A stretch of 64,000 nt of DNA from JAJZGK01 sp035538795 (lineage in GTDB: Bacteria > Pseudomonadota > Alphaproteobacteria > Rhodospirillales > Magnetospirillaceae), in NCBI GenBank assembly GCA_035538795.1, contig DATLJS010000003.1:13501-77500 (forward strand), given 5' to 3'. Position numbers and translations under genes: made by a program. This document shows positions 8,735-17,524 of this stretch, in pieces; positions within the stretch are counted from its first letter, which is position 1, and every line of letters starts with the position of its first letter. The notes beneath the pieces are model-generated. The model was given only the letters and a program-made list of their open reading frames with translations. It was not told where the DNA came from and searched no databases.

Positions 8735-10474
8735 ATGTCGAAACAGTTGCTATTTCGGGGTGTCATGGCTGGCGCGCTGTTCGCCGGTCTGACCCTGGCG
8801 GGCGCGGCGTTGGCGGCCGATGAACCCGCGAACCACACCAGTGGTCCTGCTGCCAAATACGAGCAGAAGGGCGGCGACGACGTAAAGAACGCCGCCATGG
8901 AACAGCCGGGCGCCAAGCCGGGCGTCCCCACCCTGACCCCCGCCGAGTTCGAAAAGGCCAAGCAGATCTATTTCGAACGCTGCGCCGGTTGTCATGGCGT
9001 GCTGCGCAAGGGCGCCACGGGTGTTCCGCTTACCCCCGACAAAACCCGCGAAGTCGGTCTGGATGGCCTGAAGGCCTTCATCACCTACGGCTCTCCGGCC
9101 GGTATGCCCAACTGGGGAACGTCGGGCCAGCTGTCCGAGGACGAGGTGGACCTGATGGCCCGCTACGTCATGAACGAGCCGCCGCAGCCGCCGGAATTCG
9201 GCATGAAGGAAATGAAGGACACCTGGAAGGTCATCGTTCCGCCGGATGCCCGTCCGAAGAAGAAGGAAAACAACCTCGATCTCGACAATCTGTTCTCGGT
9301 CACCCTGCGTGACGCCGGACAGATCGCTCTGATCGACGGCAACACCAAGCAGATCGTCCAGGTCATCAAGACCGGCTATGCGGTGCATATTTCCCGCATG
9401 TCGGCTTCGGGCCGCTATCTGTACGTGATCGGCCGCGACGCCAAGATCGATCTGATCGATCTGTGGATGAAGGAACCCACCACCGTCGCCGAAATCAAGA
9501 TCGGTCTGGAAGCCCGTTCGGTCGAGACCTCGAAGATGAAGGGCTGGGAAGACAAGCTGGCGATTGCCGGCTCCTATTGGCCGCCGCAATTCGTCGTCAT
9601 GAACGGCGATACTCTGGAGCCCCAGAAGATCGTGTCGACCCGCGGCATGACCGTGGACACCCAGGACTTCCATCCCGAACCCCGCGTCGCCTCGATCGTC
9701 GCCTCGCATTTCCATCCGGAATTCGTGGTCAACGTCAAGGAAACCGGCAAGATCATGATGGTCGATTATTCTGATCTGCAGAATCTGAAGACCACCACCA
9801 TCGACGCTGCCCGCTTCCTGCATGACGGCGGTTTCGACAGCACCGGCCGCTACATGCTGGTGGCCGCCAACGCCTCGAACAAGGTTGCCGTGGTCGATAC
9901 CAAGACCGACAAGCTGGCGGCTTTGGTCGATGTCGGCATCAAGCCCCATCCGGGCCGCGGCGCCAACTTCATCCATCCCAAGTACGGTCCGGTCTGGGCC
10001 ACCAGCGATCTGGGCGACGACAACATCACCCTGATCGGCACCGATCCCGAGAAGCATAAGCAATATGCCTGGAAGGTGGTCGAGACGCTGCATGGCCAGG
10101 GCGGCGGCTCGCTGTTCATCAAGACCAATCCGAAGTCCAAGAACCTGTGGGTCGATACGCCTCTGAACCCGGATGCCGATATGTCGCAGTCGGTGGCGGT
10201 GTTCGACATCAACCACCTGGACCAGCCCTTCCAGGTCGTCAAGGTGGCCGAGATGGCCGACCTGGGCGACGGTCCGAAGCGCGTCGTGCAGGGCGAGTAC
10301 AACAAGGACGGCAGCGAAATCTGGTTCTCGGTGTGGAACGGCAAGGACCAGAAGTCGGCCATCGTTGTTCTGGACGACAAGACCCGGCAACTGAAGACGG
10401 TGATCAAGGATCCGCGGATCGTGACGCCGACGGGTAAGTTCAACGTCTACAACACGCAGCACGACATTTACTAA
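8735..10474 (+). CDS. nirS: NirS, cytochrome cd1 nitrite reductase
   Basis: Periplasmic enzyme reducing nitrite to nitric oxide. The ATG at 8735 follows GGGGAGAG by about 8 bases; a TTG immediately before it is less likely. Signal peptide residues 1-27 (ending ALAA-D). The heme c site is C83-AGC-H87 in an N-terminal cytochrome domain. The remainder, from about residue 150, is the eight-bladed heme d1 propeller, with SASGRYLYVIGRD and FHPEFVVNVKETG typical of NirS. Length 579 residues, normal. The next genes, nirE to nirN, make and insert heme d1. Confidence 0.97.
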   Translation: MSKQLLFRGVMAGALFAGLTLAGAALAADEPANHTSGPAAKYEQKGGDDVKNAAMEQPGAKPGVPTLTPAEFEKAKQIYFERCAGCHGVLRKGATGVPLTPDKTREVGLDGLKAFITYGSPAGMPNWGTSGQLSEDEVDLMARYVMNEPPQPPEFGMKEMKDTWKVIVPPDARPKKKENNLDLDNLFSVTLRDAGQIALIDGNTKQIVQVIKTGYAVHISRMSASGRYLYVIGRDAKIDLIDLWMKEPTTVAEIKIGLEARSVETSKMKGWEDKLAIAGSYWPPQFVVMNGDTLEPQKIVSTRGMTVDTQDFHPEPRVASIVASHFHPEFVVNVKETGKIMMVDYSDLQNLKTTTIDAARFLHDGGFDSTGRYMLVAANASNKVAVVDTKTDKLAALVDVGIKPHPGRGANFIHPKYGPVWATSDLGDDNITLIGTDPEKHKQYAWKVVETLHGQGGGSLFIKTNPKSKNLWVDTPLNPDADMSQSVAVFDINHLDQPFQVVKVAEMADLGDGPKRVVQGEYNKDGSEIWFSVWNGKDQKSAIVVLDDKTRQLKTVIKDPRIVTPTGKFNVYNTQHDIY

Positions 10475-10482
10475 GTCCGGTT

Positions 10483-10512
10483 CGCCGGGCGGAGATTCGT
10501 CTCCGCCCGGCG
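10483..10512 (+). other. Perfect 13-bp hairpin with UUCG loop between nirS and nirE
   Basis: CGCCGGGCGGAGA (10483-10495) and its exact complement (10500-10512) enclose TTCG, an exceptionally stable tetraloop. It starts 9 bases after the nirS stop. No U-run follows, so a leaky terminator or, more likely, a 3' stabiliser or processing site for nirS mRNA is inferred. It would let nirS be expressed above the downstream heme d1 synthesis genes. Confidence 0.7.
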
Positions 10513-10545
10513 AGTTCCGAAAAATCCTGTGGGGGAGGCTGCGGC

Positions 10546-11313
10546 ATGGACAAGTTAGGACAGGTTTATCTGGTGGGCGCCGGTCCCGGCGATCCCGACT
10601 TGTTGACGGTAAAGGCTTTGCGGCTGCTGTGGCAGGCCGAGGCTGTGGTCTACGACCGTTTGGTGTCCCCTGAAATCGTCGATCTGGCCAATCCGGAAGC
10701 CCGCCGTATCTCGGTGGGCAAGGAAAGCGGCCGCCATTCGGTGCCGCAGGAACAGATCAATCTGCTTTTGGAATCTCTGGCCCGCGAAGGGCTGCGGGTG
10801 GTCCGTCTGAAGGGCGGAGATCCGTTCATTTTCGGCCGGGGCGGCGAAGAAGCGCTGCATCTGGCCGCCGCCGGCATTCCCTGTTCCGTCGTGCCGGGCG
10901 TCACCGCCGCCGCCGGATGCGGAGCCGCCGCCGGTATTCCCCTGACCCATCGCGGGCTGGCCGGCAGCGTCCGCCTGATCACCGGCCACGGCCGCGAGGA
11001 TCAGGATTTACGCATCAACTGGGCCAGTCTGACCGATCCCGACTGCACGCTGGTGTTCTATATGGGTATCGCCACCGCTCCGCTGATCAGCGCCAAGCTG
11101 ATCGAGGCCGGTCTGCCCGCCGACACTCCCGCCGCCGCCATCGAGCGCGGTACTTTGCCGGGCCAGCGGGTACATGTCACCAGCCTGGAAAAGCTTCCTG
11201 CCGTGGCCGCCTGCTGCCAGCCGCCGACCCTGTTGGTGGTGGGGCGCGTGGTGACCCTGTCGCCGCAATTGCTGGCGGCGTCCCTGGGCGATTGGAGAGA
11301 GGCGGCGGAATGA
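10546..11313 (+). CDS. nirE: NirE, S-adenosylmethionine uroporphyrinogen III methyltransferase
   Basis: Makes precorrin-2 from uroporphyrinogen III by two SAM-dependent methylations, the entry to heme d1. The family motifs are visible: VYLVGAGPGDPDLLT at residues 8-22, RLKGGDPFIFGRGGEE around residues 86-101, and a YMGI segment. Length 255 residues, the single-domain SUMT form without the CysG oxidase/chelatase part. The stop overlaps the nirC start (ATGATG). Its position right after nirS is the Paracoccus order, nirSECFDLGHJN. Confidence 0.9.
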   Translation: MDKLGQVYLVGAGPGDPDLLTVKALRLLWQAEAVVYDRLVSPEIVDLANPEARRISVGKESGRHSVPQEQINLLLESLAREGLRVVRLKGGDPFIFGRGGEEALHLAAAGIPCSVVPGVTAAAGCGAAAGIPLTHRGLAGSVRLITGHGREDQDLRINWASLTDPDCTLVFYMGIATAPLISAKLIEAGLPADTPAAAIERGTLPGQRVHVTSLEKLPAVAACCQPPTLLVVGRVVTLSPQLLAASLGDWREAAE

Positions 11314-11627
11314 TGCGCTTGGGCGGACTGATCCTGCTGTGCGGTCTGGCGGCGTCTCCGGCTTTGGCTGGTCCCGACGCCACTCGCCAAGGCGAGTTGG
11401 AGCATATGGTCCGTCAGGATTGCGGTTCTTGCCACGGCATGACTCTGAAGGGCGGCCTGGGGTCGCCTTTGCTGCCGGAAAACCTGGCGGGAAAGGACGA
11501 CGATTTTCTGGCCGCCACCATTCTCGACGGACGTCCCGGCACCGCCATGCCGCCCTGGCGCGGCATGTTGTCGGATCAGGATGTCCACTGGATCGTCGAT
11601 TATCTGAAGGAGGGGCGCCGTGATTAA
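11310..11627 (+). CDS. nirC: NirC, small periplasmic c-type cytochrome
   Basis: Monoheme cytochrome c of 105 residues with signal peptide 1-20 (ending ALA-G) and heme site C38-GSC-H42; Met ligand probably in GTAMPPW. In other denitrifiers NirC supplies electrons to NirS or takes part in heme d1 maturation. The start (ATG 11310 or 11313) overlaps the nirE stop; a longer in-frame opening inside nirE is rejected because it lacks a signal peptide. The 3' end overlaps nirF by 8 bases. Confidence 0.88.
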   Translation: MMRLGGLILLCGLAASPALAGPDATRQGELEHMVRQDCGSCHGMTLKGGLGSPLLPENLAGKDDDFLAATILDGRPGTAMPPWRGMLSDQDVHWIVDYLKEGRRD

Positions 11628-12771
11628 ACGCGCCGTCATTCTCGCCGCCCTGTTGGGGCTGGCCGCCTGTGCCCCCCAGCCGAGAGGAACCGGCGATCTG
11701 GGCATCGTCATCGCCCGCGCCACCGGCCAGGTGGTCGTGGTGGACGGTTCCGCCCGGAAGCCCTTGTCCACGGTGGATGGTCTGGGCGATCTGTCCCATG
11801 CCTCGGCGGTCTATTCCCGCGACGAACGCTATGCCTATGTGGCCGGGCGCGACGGCGGCCTGACCAAGGTCGATCTGCTGACCGGCGTTCTGGTCAAGCG
11901 CGTCATGCAGGCGGGCAATTCCATCGGCCTGTCCATTTCCCAGGATGGCAAAGTCGTCGCCGTCCAGAATTATGAACCGGGCGGCGTCCGCTTTTTCGAT
12001 GCCGGTACTTTGGAGCCGCTGTCCGAAATTTCCACCAACGGCAGCAAGGTGGTGGGACTGGCCGACGCTCCCGACGGAAAGTTCGTTTTCTCGCTGTTCG
12101 AGGCCGGGGAAATCTGGCTGGCCGACATTCATGATCCCCGTCATCCGGTGGTCCGTAAATTCCCCCATGTGGGCCGGCAACCTTATGACGGACTGATCAC
12201 GCCCGACGGCCGCTATTACATCGCCGGTCTGTTCGGCGAGGACGGCCTGGCTCTGCTGGATTTGTGGAATATGGATCAGGGGGTACGCCGTATCCTTGAT
12301 CATTACGCCAAAGGCGACCCTGCCCTGCCGGTTTATAAAATGCCGCATCTTCGCGGCTGGGCCCAGGCGGGCAACGAAATTCTGGTTCCGGCCATCGGCC
12401 ATCACGAAGTCCTCGTGATCGACACGAACACCTGGACGGAGAAGGCCCGCATTCCCGTGGCCGGCCAGCCGGTTTTCGTCATCGCCCGTCCCGATCATCG
12501 TCAGGTCTGGGTCAACTTCGCCTTGCCGGACAACGGGCTGGTGCAGGTCATCGATCTGCCGAGCCATCAGGTGATCGACACCCTGCATCCGGGCAAGGCT
12601 ATCCTGCATATGGAGTTCGCGCCCAAAGGCGAGCAGGTGTGGCTGAGCGCCCGCGACGACGACAAGGTGGCGGTCTACGACACCGCCACCCGCCAGGAAG
12701 TCGCCGAGTTCAAGGTGCCCAGCCCCAGCGGCATCTTCTTTACCGCTCGCGCTCATAAGATCGGGATGTAA
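11620..12771 (+). CDS. nirF: NirF, heme d1 biogenesis lipoprotein
   Basis: Propeller protein related to the d1 domain of NirS and required for a late step in heme d1 formation. GTG start overlapping nirC. Residues 1-17 form a lipoprotein signal with lipobox LAAC and C17 as the lipidated residue, so the protein should be anchored in the periplasm. Repeated blade segments such as SRDERYAYVAGRDG and SISQDGKVVAVQNYEPGG are visible. Length 383 residues, normal. Confidence 0.9.
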   Translation: MIKRAVILAALLGLAACAPQPRGTGDLGIVIARATGQVVVVDGSARKPLSTVDGLGDLSHASAVYSRDERYAYVAGRDGGLTKVDLLTGVLVKRVMQAGNSIGLSISQDGKVVAVQNYEPGGVRFFDAGTLEPLSEISTNGSKVVGLADAPDGKFVFSLFEAGEIWLADIHDPRHPVVRKFPHVGRQPYDGLITPDGRYYIAGLFGEDGLALLDLWNMDQGVRRILDHYAKGDPALPVYKMPHLRGWAQAGNEILVPAIGHHEVLVIDTNTWTEKARIPVAGQPVFVIARPDHRQVWVNFALPDNGLVQVIDLPSHQVIDTLHPGKAILHMEFAPKGEQVWLSARDDDKVAVYDTATRQEVAEFKVPSPSGIFFTARAHKIGM

Positions 12772-12775
12772 GGCC

Positions 12776-13228
12776 ATGGACCTGGATTGTCTCGACCGCC
12801 GGCTGCTGGACGAATTCCAGCGGGACTTTCCCCTGGACCCGCGTCCCTATGCGGTGCTGGGCGAACGGCTGGGCGTGGACGAGGAAACCGTGCGCCAGCG
12901 TTTGGAGCGGTTGAAAGCGTCCGGTTCCATCAGTCGGGTGGGTGCGGTGTTCAAGCCCCATGCGGTGGGGGCCAGCACTCTGGCCGCCCTGGCGGTGCCG
13001 CCCGCCGACCTGGAACGGGTGGCAGCCATCGTCAGCGCCATGCCTGAGGTGAACCACAATTACCAGCGCGAACACGACTTCAATCTGTGGTTCGTGGTCT
13101 GCGCCGCCGACGAAGCGGCGGTGCGCCGGACCTTACGGGAAATCCGTCGCCAGACCGGGCTGGAGCCTCTGGATTTGCCGCTGCTGGAAGATTTCCACAT
13201 CGATCTGGGATTTCCGCTATGGAACTGA
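12776..13228 (+). CDS. nirD: NirD, siroheme decarboxylase subunit (Lrp/AsnC-like fold)
   Basis: One of four homologous small proteins that decarboxylate siroheme to didecarboxysiroheme on the way to heme d1. Residues 1-60 form a winged-helix-like half, and the C-terminal half has the motif HNYQREHDFNLWFVV that recurs in NirG. Although the fold resembles Lrp regulators, the clustering with heme d1 genes supports an enzymatic role. 150 residues. The start lies 4 bases after nirF, and the end overlaps nirL by 10 bases. Confidence 0.88.
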   Translation: MDLDCLDRRLLDEFQRDFPLDPRPYAVLGERLGVDEETVRQRLERLKASGSISRVGAVFKPHAVGASTLAALAVPPADLERVAAIVSAMPEVNHNYQREHDFNLWFVVCAADEAAVRRTLREIRRQTGLEPLDLPLLEDFHIDLGFPLWN

Positions 13229-13698
13229 CCGCCAAGGATATGGCCCTGGTGCGGGCCTTGAGCGACGGGCTGGCGTTGTCGGAACGGCCTTACGCCGATC
13301 TGGCCGTGGCCGTCGGCTGGAGCGAAGAGGCGGTGATCAACCGGCTGCGCGACTTGATCGAGGCAGGAATTATCCGCCGCTTCGGCGTGGTGGTGCGGCA
13401 CCGCGAACTGGGCTTTGGAGCTAACGCCATGGTGGTCTGGGATGTGCCCGACGATCAGGTGGCCGAGGCCGGGCGCCGGCTGGCCGAGGCCGAGCCGGTG
13501 ACGCTGTGCTATCGCCGTCCCCGTCGGGAAGGGCGGCATTGGCCCTATAATCTGTTCTGCATGCTGCACGGTCGCGACCGTAGTCAGGTGGAGGCTTTGG
13601 TGGCCGAACTGGCCTTGCGTCATCCCTATCCGCACAAAATTCTTTTCAGCACGCGCCGCTTCAAGCAATGCGGCGCCCAATACGGCAAGGTGGCCTGA
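13219..13698 (+). CDS. nirL: NirL, siroheme decarboxylase subunit
   Basis: Partner subunit of the siroheme decarboxylase, 159 residues from the ATG at 13219, which overlaps the end of nirD. It belongs to the second sub-type, sharing with NirH the block CYRRPR...WPYNLFCMLHG, where the histidine-bearing end is conserved. The N-terminal half is winged-helix-like. The alternative longer opening within nirD is a frame extension without homology to the family. Confidence 0.87.
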   Translation: MELTAKDMALVRALSDGLALSERPYADLAVAVGWSEEAVINRLRDLIEAGIIRRFGVVVRHRELGFGANAMVVWDVPDDQVAEAGRRLAEAEPVTLCYRRPRREGRHWPYNLFCMLHGRDRSQVEALVAELALRHPYPHKILFSTRRFKQCGAQYGKVA

Positions 13699-13702
13699 CG
13701 CC

Positions 13703-14146
13703 ATGGATGAAATCGACCGCCGCATCATCAACGGCCTGCAAGACGGTTTCCCGTTGTCGCCGACGCCTTATGCCGACGCCGCGAACGCTTTGGGGCTGGA
13801 CGAGGATGTTTTGCTCCAGCGTTTGAAGACTTTGCGGGCCGACAACGTGCTGACCCGCTTCGGGCCTTTGTTCAATGCCGAAGCCATGGGCGGCGGCCTG
13901 ACCCTGGCGGCCATGAAGGTGCCCGAGGACCGCTTCGAGAAAGTGGCGGAGATCGTCAGCTCCTTCCCCGAGGTGGCTCACAATTATGCCCGCGAGCATG
14001 CTCTGAACATGTGGTTCGTGGTGGCGACAGAACGTCCCGAAGAGGTGCAGGACGTGCTGGACGCCATCGCCGACGGTACCGGGCTGGAGGTTTTCAATAT
14101 GCCGAAACAGGAAGAATTCACCCTGTGCCTGAGGTTCGAGGCATGA
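13703..14146 (+). CDS. nirG: NirG, siroheme decarboxylase subunit
   Basis: Third paralogue of the Lrp/AsnC-like siroheme decarboxylase set, 147 residues. It is of the NirD type, sharing HNYAREHALNMWFVV and the N-terminal pattern IDRRIINGLQDGFPLSPTPYA with NirD. The start lies 4 bases after nirL, and its stop overlaps the nirH start (ATGATG). Assignment as NirG rests on sequence type and position. Confidence 0.87.
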   Translation: MDEIDRRIINGLQDGFPLSPTPYADAANALGLDEDVLLQRLKTLRADNVLTRFGPLFNAEAMGGGLTLAAMKVPEDRFEKVAEIVSSFPEVAHNYAREHALNMWFVVATERPEEVQDVLDAIADGTGLEVFNMPKQEEFTLCLRFEA

Positions 14147-14619
14147 TGGACGCCATCGACCGCGCCATCGTCCTGGCTACCCAGGACGGACTGCCGCTGG
14201 TGGCGCGCCCCTATGAGGAAGTGGCGCTGCGCGTCGGCATTTCCGAAGCCGACATCATCGCCCGGATGCAGCGCATGCAGAGCGAGGGCGTCATCCGCCG
14301 TATCGGCGCGGTGCCCAATCACTATGCCCTGGGATACCGCTTCAACGGCATGACCGTCTGGAACGTGCCCGACGGTAAGGCTTCGGAATTGGGCCGGGCG
14401 GTGGGGGCGCTGCCCTTTGTCAGCCACTGCTATCTGCGCCCGCGCCATCTGCCGGATTGGCCCTACAATCTGTTCGCCATGGTTCATGGCCGCGACAAGG
14501 AAACCGCTCTGGCCCATGCGGCGGCCATCGCCGAACTGCTGGGAGCGGACTGCCAGGGCCATCAGGTGCTGTTTTCCAGCCGTCTTTTGAAAAAGACAGG
14601 CCTGCGCATTGCCGGCTGA
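14143..14619 (+). CDS. nirH: NirH, siroheme decarboxylase subunit
   Basis: Fourth siroheme decarboxylase subunit, 158 residues from the ATG at 14143. It is the NirL-type partner, with the matching block CYLRPRHLPDWPYNLFAMVHG. The N-terminal half is again winged-helix-like (ATQDGLPLVARPYEEVALRVG). It is the last gene before a 90-bp gap carrying an FNR-type box, so the D-L-G-H set probably ends a transcription unit that begins at nirS or nirE. Confidence 0.87.
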   Translation: MMDAIDRAIVLATQDGLPLVARPYEEVALRVGISEADIIARMQRMQSEGVIRRIGAVPNHYALGYRFNGMTVWNVPDGKASELGRAVGALPFVSHCYLRPRHLPDWPYNLFAMVHGRDKETALAHAAAIAELLGADCQGHQVLFSSRLLKKTGLRIAG

Positions 14620-14632
14620 TCCGCTGTTGGGC

Positions 14633-14646
14633 TTGACTTAATTCAA
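14633..14646 (+). promoter_or_regulatory. FNR/Dnr box upstream of nirJ
   Basis: TTGACTTAATTCAA has two clean TTGA/TCAA half sites. A class II start is predicted near 14681, about 29 bases before the nirJ ATG; CATGCT at about 14670 is a weak -10. It gives nirJN a separate anaerobic promoter inside the nir cluster. Confidence 0.65.
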
Positions 14647-14709
14647 GGCCGGGACAGGGCGGGGGCCCCATGCTGCGGGCAGGTTCGATCCTAGCCGAGG
14701 CTGAAGCGC

Positions 14710-15909
14710 ATGTTCCGTTTGTCCCATCTGATGCGTTCCCTGGTGGCTCCCGAGGCCGCGCCCATCGGCGGCCCCCGCACCCGGCCTACCGGCCCGGTGG
14801 TGATCTGGAATCTGATCCGCCGCTGCAATCTGACTTGCAAGCATTGCTATTCCCTGTCGGCTGACACCGAGTTCAAGGGAGAGCTGACCCTGGACGAGAT
14901 CGCCGTGACCATGGCCGATCTGAAACGGTTCGGCGTGCCGGGATTGATATTGTCGGGAGGTGAGCCCTTGCTGCGCCCCGACATCTTCGAGATCGCCGAA
15001 TTGGCCAAGGGCTTCGGTTTTTATGTCGGATTGTCCAGCAACGGCACTTTGATCGATCAGTCGATGGCCAAGCGCATCGCCGCCGCCGGTTTCGATTACG
15101 TCGGCGTCAGCCTGGACGGTATCGGTCCTGTTCACGACGCTTTCCGCCGCAAGGAAGGGGCTTTCGACGCCAGTCTGGCCGGGGTGCGTTTCCTGGGCGA
15201 GGCTGGGGTGAAGGCAGGGCTGCGCTTTACCATGACCCAGACCAACGCCGATCAGTTGCCGGGCATGCTGGATCTGGTGCGGCGGGAAGGGGCGGGAAAA
15301 TTCTATTTTTCGCATCTGAACTATGCCGGACGCGGCAACCACAATCGTAAGGATGACGCCTTTCTGCAGACCACCCGGCGGGCCATGGAGCTGCTGTTCG
15401 AAGAAGCCCTGTCCGACGCCATCCACGGCGAGGACCGCGATTGGGTGACCGGCAACAACGACGCCGACGGTGTCTTCTTTTTACTGTGGGCGCAGAAGCG
15501 TTTTCCCGAACGGGCCGGAGCTTTGCAAAAGCGTCTGGAGGGCTGGGGCGGCAATGCTTCGGGCCTGAATGTCGCCAATATCGACAATCTGGGCGAAGTC
15601 CATCCCGACACCATGTGGTGGCACCACAATCTAGGCAATGTGCGCCGGCGCCCGTTCTCGGAAATCTGGCGCGATGTCTCGGACCCGCTGATGGCCGGGC
15701 TGAAGCTGCGGCCGCGCCCGGTGACGGGGCGCTGCGGTCAATGCCGCTATCTGTCCATCTGCAACGGCAACACCCGCACCCGCGCCCATCAGATCACCGG
15801 CGATTTCTGGGCCGAAGATCCCGGCTGTTATCTGAACGATGACGAGATCGGCGTAACCGACGAGCGCCGCGTCACGACGACGCCTTTTTCCCACGGAGTC
15901 TCCCGATGA
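14710..15909 (+). CDS. nirJ: NirJ, radical SAM heme d1 biosynthesis enzyme
   Basis: Radical-SAM/SPASM protein that removes two propionate side chains from didecarboxysiroheme. The SAM cluster is C39-x3-C43-x2-C46 (CNLTCKHC), followed by SGGEPLLRPD and SLDGIGPVHD. A C-terminal auxiliary-cluster cysteine group, CGQCRYLSICNGN with a later C in DPGCYL, fits the family. Length 399 residues, normal. GAGG lies about 9 bases upstream of the ATG. The stop overlaps the nirN start (ATGA). Confidence 0.93.
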   Translation: MFRLSHLMRSLVAPEAAPIGGPRTRPTGPVVIWNLIRRCNLTCKHCYSLSADTEFKGELTLDEIAVTMADLKRFGVPGLILSGGEPLLRPDIFEIAELAKGFGFYVGLSSNGTLIDQSMAKRIAAAGFDYVGVSLDGIGPVHDAFRRKEGAFDASLAGVRFLGEAGVKAGLRFTMTQTNADQLPGMLDLVRREGAGKFYFSHLNYAGRGNHNRKDDAFLQTTRRAMELLFEEALSDAIHGEDRDWVTGNNDADGVFFLLWAQKRFPERAGALQKRLEGWGGNASGLNVANIDNLGEVHPDTMWWHHNLGNVRRRPFSEIWRDVSDPLMAGLKLRPRPVTGRCGQCRYLSICNGNTRTRAHQITGDFWAEDPGCYLNDDEIGVTDERRVTTTPFSHGVSR

Positions 15910-17447
15910 AATCCTGGCTTCTGGCCCTGCCTCTGCTGGCGTTCGCTCATGGCGCCTTGGCCGACGATGCCGGACAATTGTTCGCCGAGAACTGCGCCGC
16001 CTGCCATGGCGGCGACCGTCTGGGCGCCATCGGTCCGGCGTTGATTCCCGACACCATCGGGCGGCTGAAGCCCGCCGACATCGTGGCCACCATCACCTCC
16101 GGGCGGTCGCAGACCCAGATGCCGGCCTTCGGCGACAAGCTGACGTCCGAGCAGATTCAGGCTCTGGCCGGTTATGTCGCCGGTCCGCTGGCGGCGGTGC
16201 CGGATTGGGGCGTCAAAGAGATCGAGGCCAGCCGCACCGTCTTCGCCGATCATCTGGTGGACCGCCCCGCCTATACCGCCGATCCAATGAACCTGTTCAC
16301 GGTGGTCGAGGCCGGAGATCATCACGTCACCATTCTGGACGGCGACAAATTCGAGCCGTTGGTCCGTTTTCAGACCCGTTACGCTCTGCATGGCGGCGCC
16401 AAATATTCACCCGACGGCCGTTTCGTCTATCTGGCGTCGCGCGACGGCTGGGTGCAGAAATACGATCTGTGGGGCTTGACCATGGTGGCCGAGGTGCGGG
16501 CCGGTATCAACACCCGCAACATCGCCGTGTCCGATGACGGCAAATGGGTGGCGGTGGGCAACATGCTGCCCAAGACCCTGGTCATCCTGGATGCCGAGAC
16601 CCTGACGCCGGTGAAGGTGATTCCCGCCGCCGACCGTCAGGGCAACCCGTCGCGGGTGTCGGCGGTCTATACCGCCCCGCCCCGCCATTCCTTCGTCGTC
16701 GCTTTGAAGGACGTCAAGGAGCTGTGGGAAATCTCGACCGACCCCAAGGCCGGGCCGGTGTGCAAGGGGTTCGTCCATTCCTACGAAAAAGGCATGATCG
16801 AAGGCCTGTGCGAACAAGGGCCGTTTGCCGTGCGCTCCATTGCCACCGAGGACGTGCTGGACGATTTCTTCTTCGATCCCGGCTATCAGAACGTCATGGC
16901 CGCCGCCCGCGACGGCAAGCCGGGCGAGGTGGTCAATCTGACGGTAGGGCGCAAGATCGCCGATCTCGATCTGGCCGGCATGCCGCATCTGGGCTCGGGT
17001 ATCGTCTTTCAGCGCGACGGCCATTGGATGATGGCGACGCCGCACCTGAAGGAAGGCAAGGTCAGCGTCATCGACATGACCACCTGGAAAACGGTCAAGG
17101 TCATCGACACTCTGGGGCCGGGTTTCTTCCTGCGCGGCCACGAGAATTCCCGCTATGTCTGGGTCGACAACTCGTTCAGCCCGGCCAAGGACAAGGTGCA
17201 GGTGATCGATCTGGAGACGCTGGAGATCGTTAAAACCCTGCAACCGGCTCCTGGCAAGACCACCGCCCATGTGGAATTCACCAAGGACGGCCGTTACGTC
17301 CTGCTCTCGGTCATGGAGATGGACGGCGCCATCATCGTCTACGACGCCAAGACCCTGGAAGAGGTCAAACGCATCCCCATGGTCAAGCCAAACGGCAAGT
17401 ACAACGTCGGCAACAAAGTGGGATATTCGGCGGGAACCAGCCATTGA
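15906..17447 (+). CDS. nirN: NirN, cytochrome cd1-like dihydro-heme d1 dehydrogenase
   Basis: Periplasmic NirS relative that performs the last oxidation giving mature heme d1 and hands it to NirS. Signal peptide 1-19 (ending ALA-D). Heme c site C30-AAC-H34, then a d1-type propeller from about residue 130. Length 513 residues, shorter than NirS as is usual. The stop is followed by 334 bp without a protein gene. Confidence 0.92.
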   Translation: MKSWLLALPLLAFAHGALADDAGQLFAENCAACHGGDRLGAIGPALIPDTIGRLKPADIVATITSGRSQTQMPAFGDKLTSEQIQALAGYVAGPLAAVPDWGVKEIEASRTVFADHLVDRPAYTADPMNLFTVVEAGDHHVTILDGDKFEPLVRFQTRYALHGGAKYSPDGRFVYLASRDGWVQKYDLWGLTMVAEVRAGINTRNIAVSDDGKWVAVGNMLPKTLVILDAETLTPVKVIPAADRQGNPSRVSAVYTAPPRHSFVVALKDVKELWEISTDPKAGPVCKGFVHSYEKGMIEGLCEQGPFAVRSIATEDVLDDFFFDPGYQNVMAAARDGKPGEVVNLTVGRKIADLDLAGMPHLGSGIVFQRDGHWMMATPHLKEGKVSVIDMTTWKTVKVIDTLGPGFFLRGHENSRYVWVDNSFSPAKDKVQVIDLETLEIVKTLQPAPGKTTAHVEFTKDGRYVLLSVMEMDGAIIVYDAKTLEEVKRIPMVKPNGKYNVGNKVGYSAGTSH

Positions 17448-17476
17448 CGGCAAAGACAGAGTAAAATGGTAGGATG

Positions 17477-17518
17477 TTGACCATCGTCAAGGTTTTGCTC
17501 TCAGGATAGGCTATTAAT
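17477..17518 (+). promoter_or_regulatory. FNR-type promoter between nirN and norC
   Basis: TTGACCATCGTCAA (17477-17490) differs from the napF box at one position. TATTAAT at 17512-17518 is in the right place for a class II FNR promoter with a start near 17525. The promoter is 250 bases from norC and is separated from it by a strong terminator, so it does not simply read into norC. Confidence 0.6.
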
Positions 17519-17524
17519 GACCCT

